Positions 63,692 to 64,000 of a DNA stretch of 64,000 nt are shown here, one piece after another. The position numbers and the translations under genes are program-made. The stretch is from contig JACKEO010000016.1 in NCBI GenBank assembly GCA_020632955.1, forward strand, positions 45,807 to 109,806. The letters run 5' to 3'. A model generated the notes under the pieces. It was not told where the DNA came from. It was given only the letters and a program-made list of their open reading frames with translations, and searched no databases. Source of the DNA: Alphaproteobacteria bacterium (lineage in GTDB: Bacteria > Myxococcota_A > UBA796 > GCA-2862545). How positions within the stretch are numbered: position 1 is the stretch's first letter; each line of letters starts with the position of its first letter.

Positions 63692-64000
63692 CTACAGCAG
63701 TGCCACCCCCGGCGCCTCGACGTAGCGCCGCAGCAGCTGCAGGAAGGCCGCCCCCGTGGCGCCGTCGATCACACGGTGGTCGCAGGTGAGCGTGGCCTTC
63801 ATCCGCCAGCCGGTGCCGAGCACCCCGTCGCGCACCACCGGCACCTGCTCCACCGCGCCCACCGCGAGGATGGCGGAGGCGGGCGGGTTGAGGATGGCCG
63901 TGAAGTGCTCGATGCCGAACATGCCGAGGTTCGACACGGTGAAGGTATTGCCCTGCCACTCCTCGGGCTGCAGCGTGCCGTTCCTGGCCTTCGACGCCAG
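63692..64000 (-). CDS. 2-oxoacid dehydrogenase E2 acyltransferase, C-terminal part only
   Basis: The last 102 residues of a lipoamide acyltransferase (pyruvate or related dehydrogenase E2) run in from the right edge. The catalytic motif is ATLTCDHRVIDGATGAAFLQ, with the His and Asp of DHRxxDG. TFTVSNLGMFGIEHFTAILN is the typical core strand. The N-terminal lipoyl and E1-binding domains are outside the window. The gene ends at 63692 with ...YVEAPGVALL. It is followed by lpdA, as in many pdh operons, but the E1 subunits are not seen here. Confidence 0.95.
   Translation of the reverse strand: MASKARNGTLQPEEWQGNTFTVSNLGMFGIEHFTAILNPPASAILAVGAVEQVPVVRDGVLGTGWRMKATLTCDHRVIDGATGAAFLQLLRRYVEAPGVALL

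Overview
The window is very GC-rich (roughly 70-75% by eye). It encodes a Gram-negative bacterium with an outer membrane: a tol operon, outer-membrane barrels, many lipoproteins and a Tat-exported phospholipase. GTG starts and 1-4 base start/stop overlaps are common. The gene set and styles of protein suggest Myxococcota or a related former deltaproteobacterial lineage. These styles include a barrel resembling the myxobacterial OMP family, zinc-ribbon fusions, D/T-rich linkers after lipoboxes and many TPR proteins. This placement is inference from protein style, not from a marker phylogeny. Most of the window is housekeeping chromosome. No prophage, insertion sequence, CRISPR array or canonical defence locus was seen.

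Left part (1-12.5 kb): a partial gene, a GNAT acetyltransferase, a coiled-coil zinc-ribbon protein and a CAU-anticodon tRNA. These are followed by a tandem non-coding repeat and two apparently frameshifted membrane genes. Then comes a minus-strand information-processing block read hsp70 > trmJ-like > murA > dnaG > rpoD, with a promoter upstream of hsp70.

12.5-28.7 kb: a long minus-strand run with many overlapping or closely spaced genes. It reads vWA lipoprotein > OMP barrel > TPR protein > M16 protease > hemW > dnaJ > LpoA-like TPR/periplasmic-binding protein > thiL > two CorC/CNNM membrane proteins. A second minus-strand run holds YbjN-like, TPR and FapA-like genes.

28.7-35 kb: a plus-strand run aroK-aroB-lipoprotein-TPR-aroQ-accB-accC joins chorismate synthesis to fatty-acid precursor synthesis. 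It is followed by a convergent SGNH lipoprotein. 35-39.6 kb: tRNA-Gly(CCC), then tolQ-tolR-tolA-tolB-ppx/gppA on the minus strand. 39.7-43.8 kb: an EcsC-like gene overlapping a FAN1-like VRR-NUC nuclease gene, an SDR oxidoreductase and a membrane protein.

43.8-51 kb: an MreB paralogue divergent from an M48 protease lipoprotein, then a PpiD/SurA-like foldase, an alpha/beta-hydrolase lacking its nucleophile serine, and a 79-residue HTH protein whose promoter carries a perfect palindrome. RNase D, RidA and an outer-membrane barrel follow on the minus strand. 51-60.7 kb: a Cys-rich lipoprotein ending in a 36-unit 9-bp repeat with an out-of-frame unit, a PBP1A with zinc-ribbon and Cys insertions, a large S41 protease and a remodelled UvrA-like ATPase. 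60.7-64 kb: a Tat/lipobox phospholipase C-like protein, lipoamide dehydrogenase, and the end of a 2-oxoacid dehydrogenase E2 gene cut by the window edge.

Seven promoters of one type (TTG-type -35, 16-18 bp, TA-type -10) could be read directly, suggesting how the local RpoD recognises DNA. The most interesting items are the GDS-repeat lipoprotein with its in-tract frame switch, the remodelled UvrA, the HTH gene with a palindrome over its own -35, the EcsC/FAN1 pair, the PBP1A cysteine insertions and the serine-less hydrolase.
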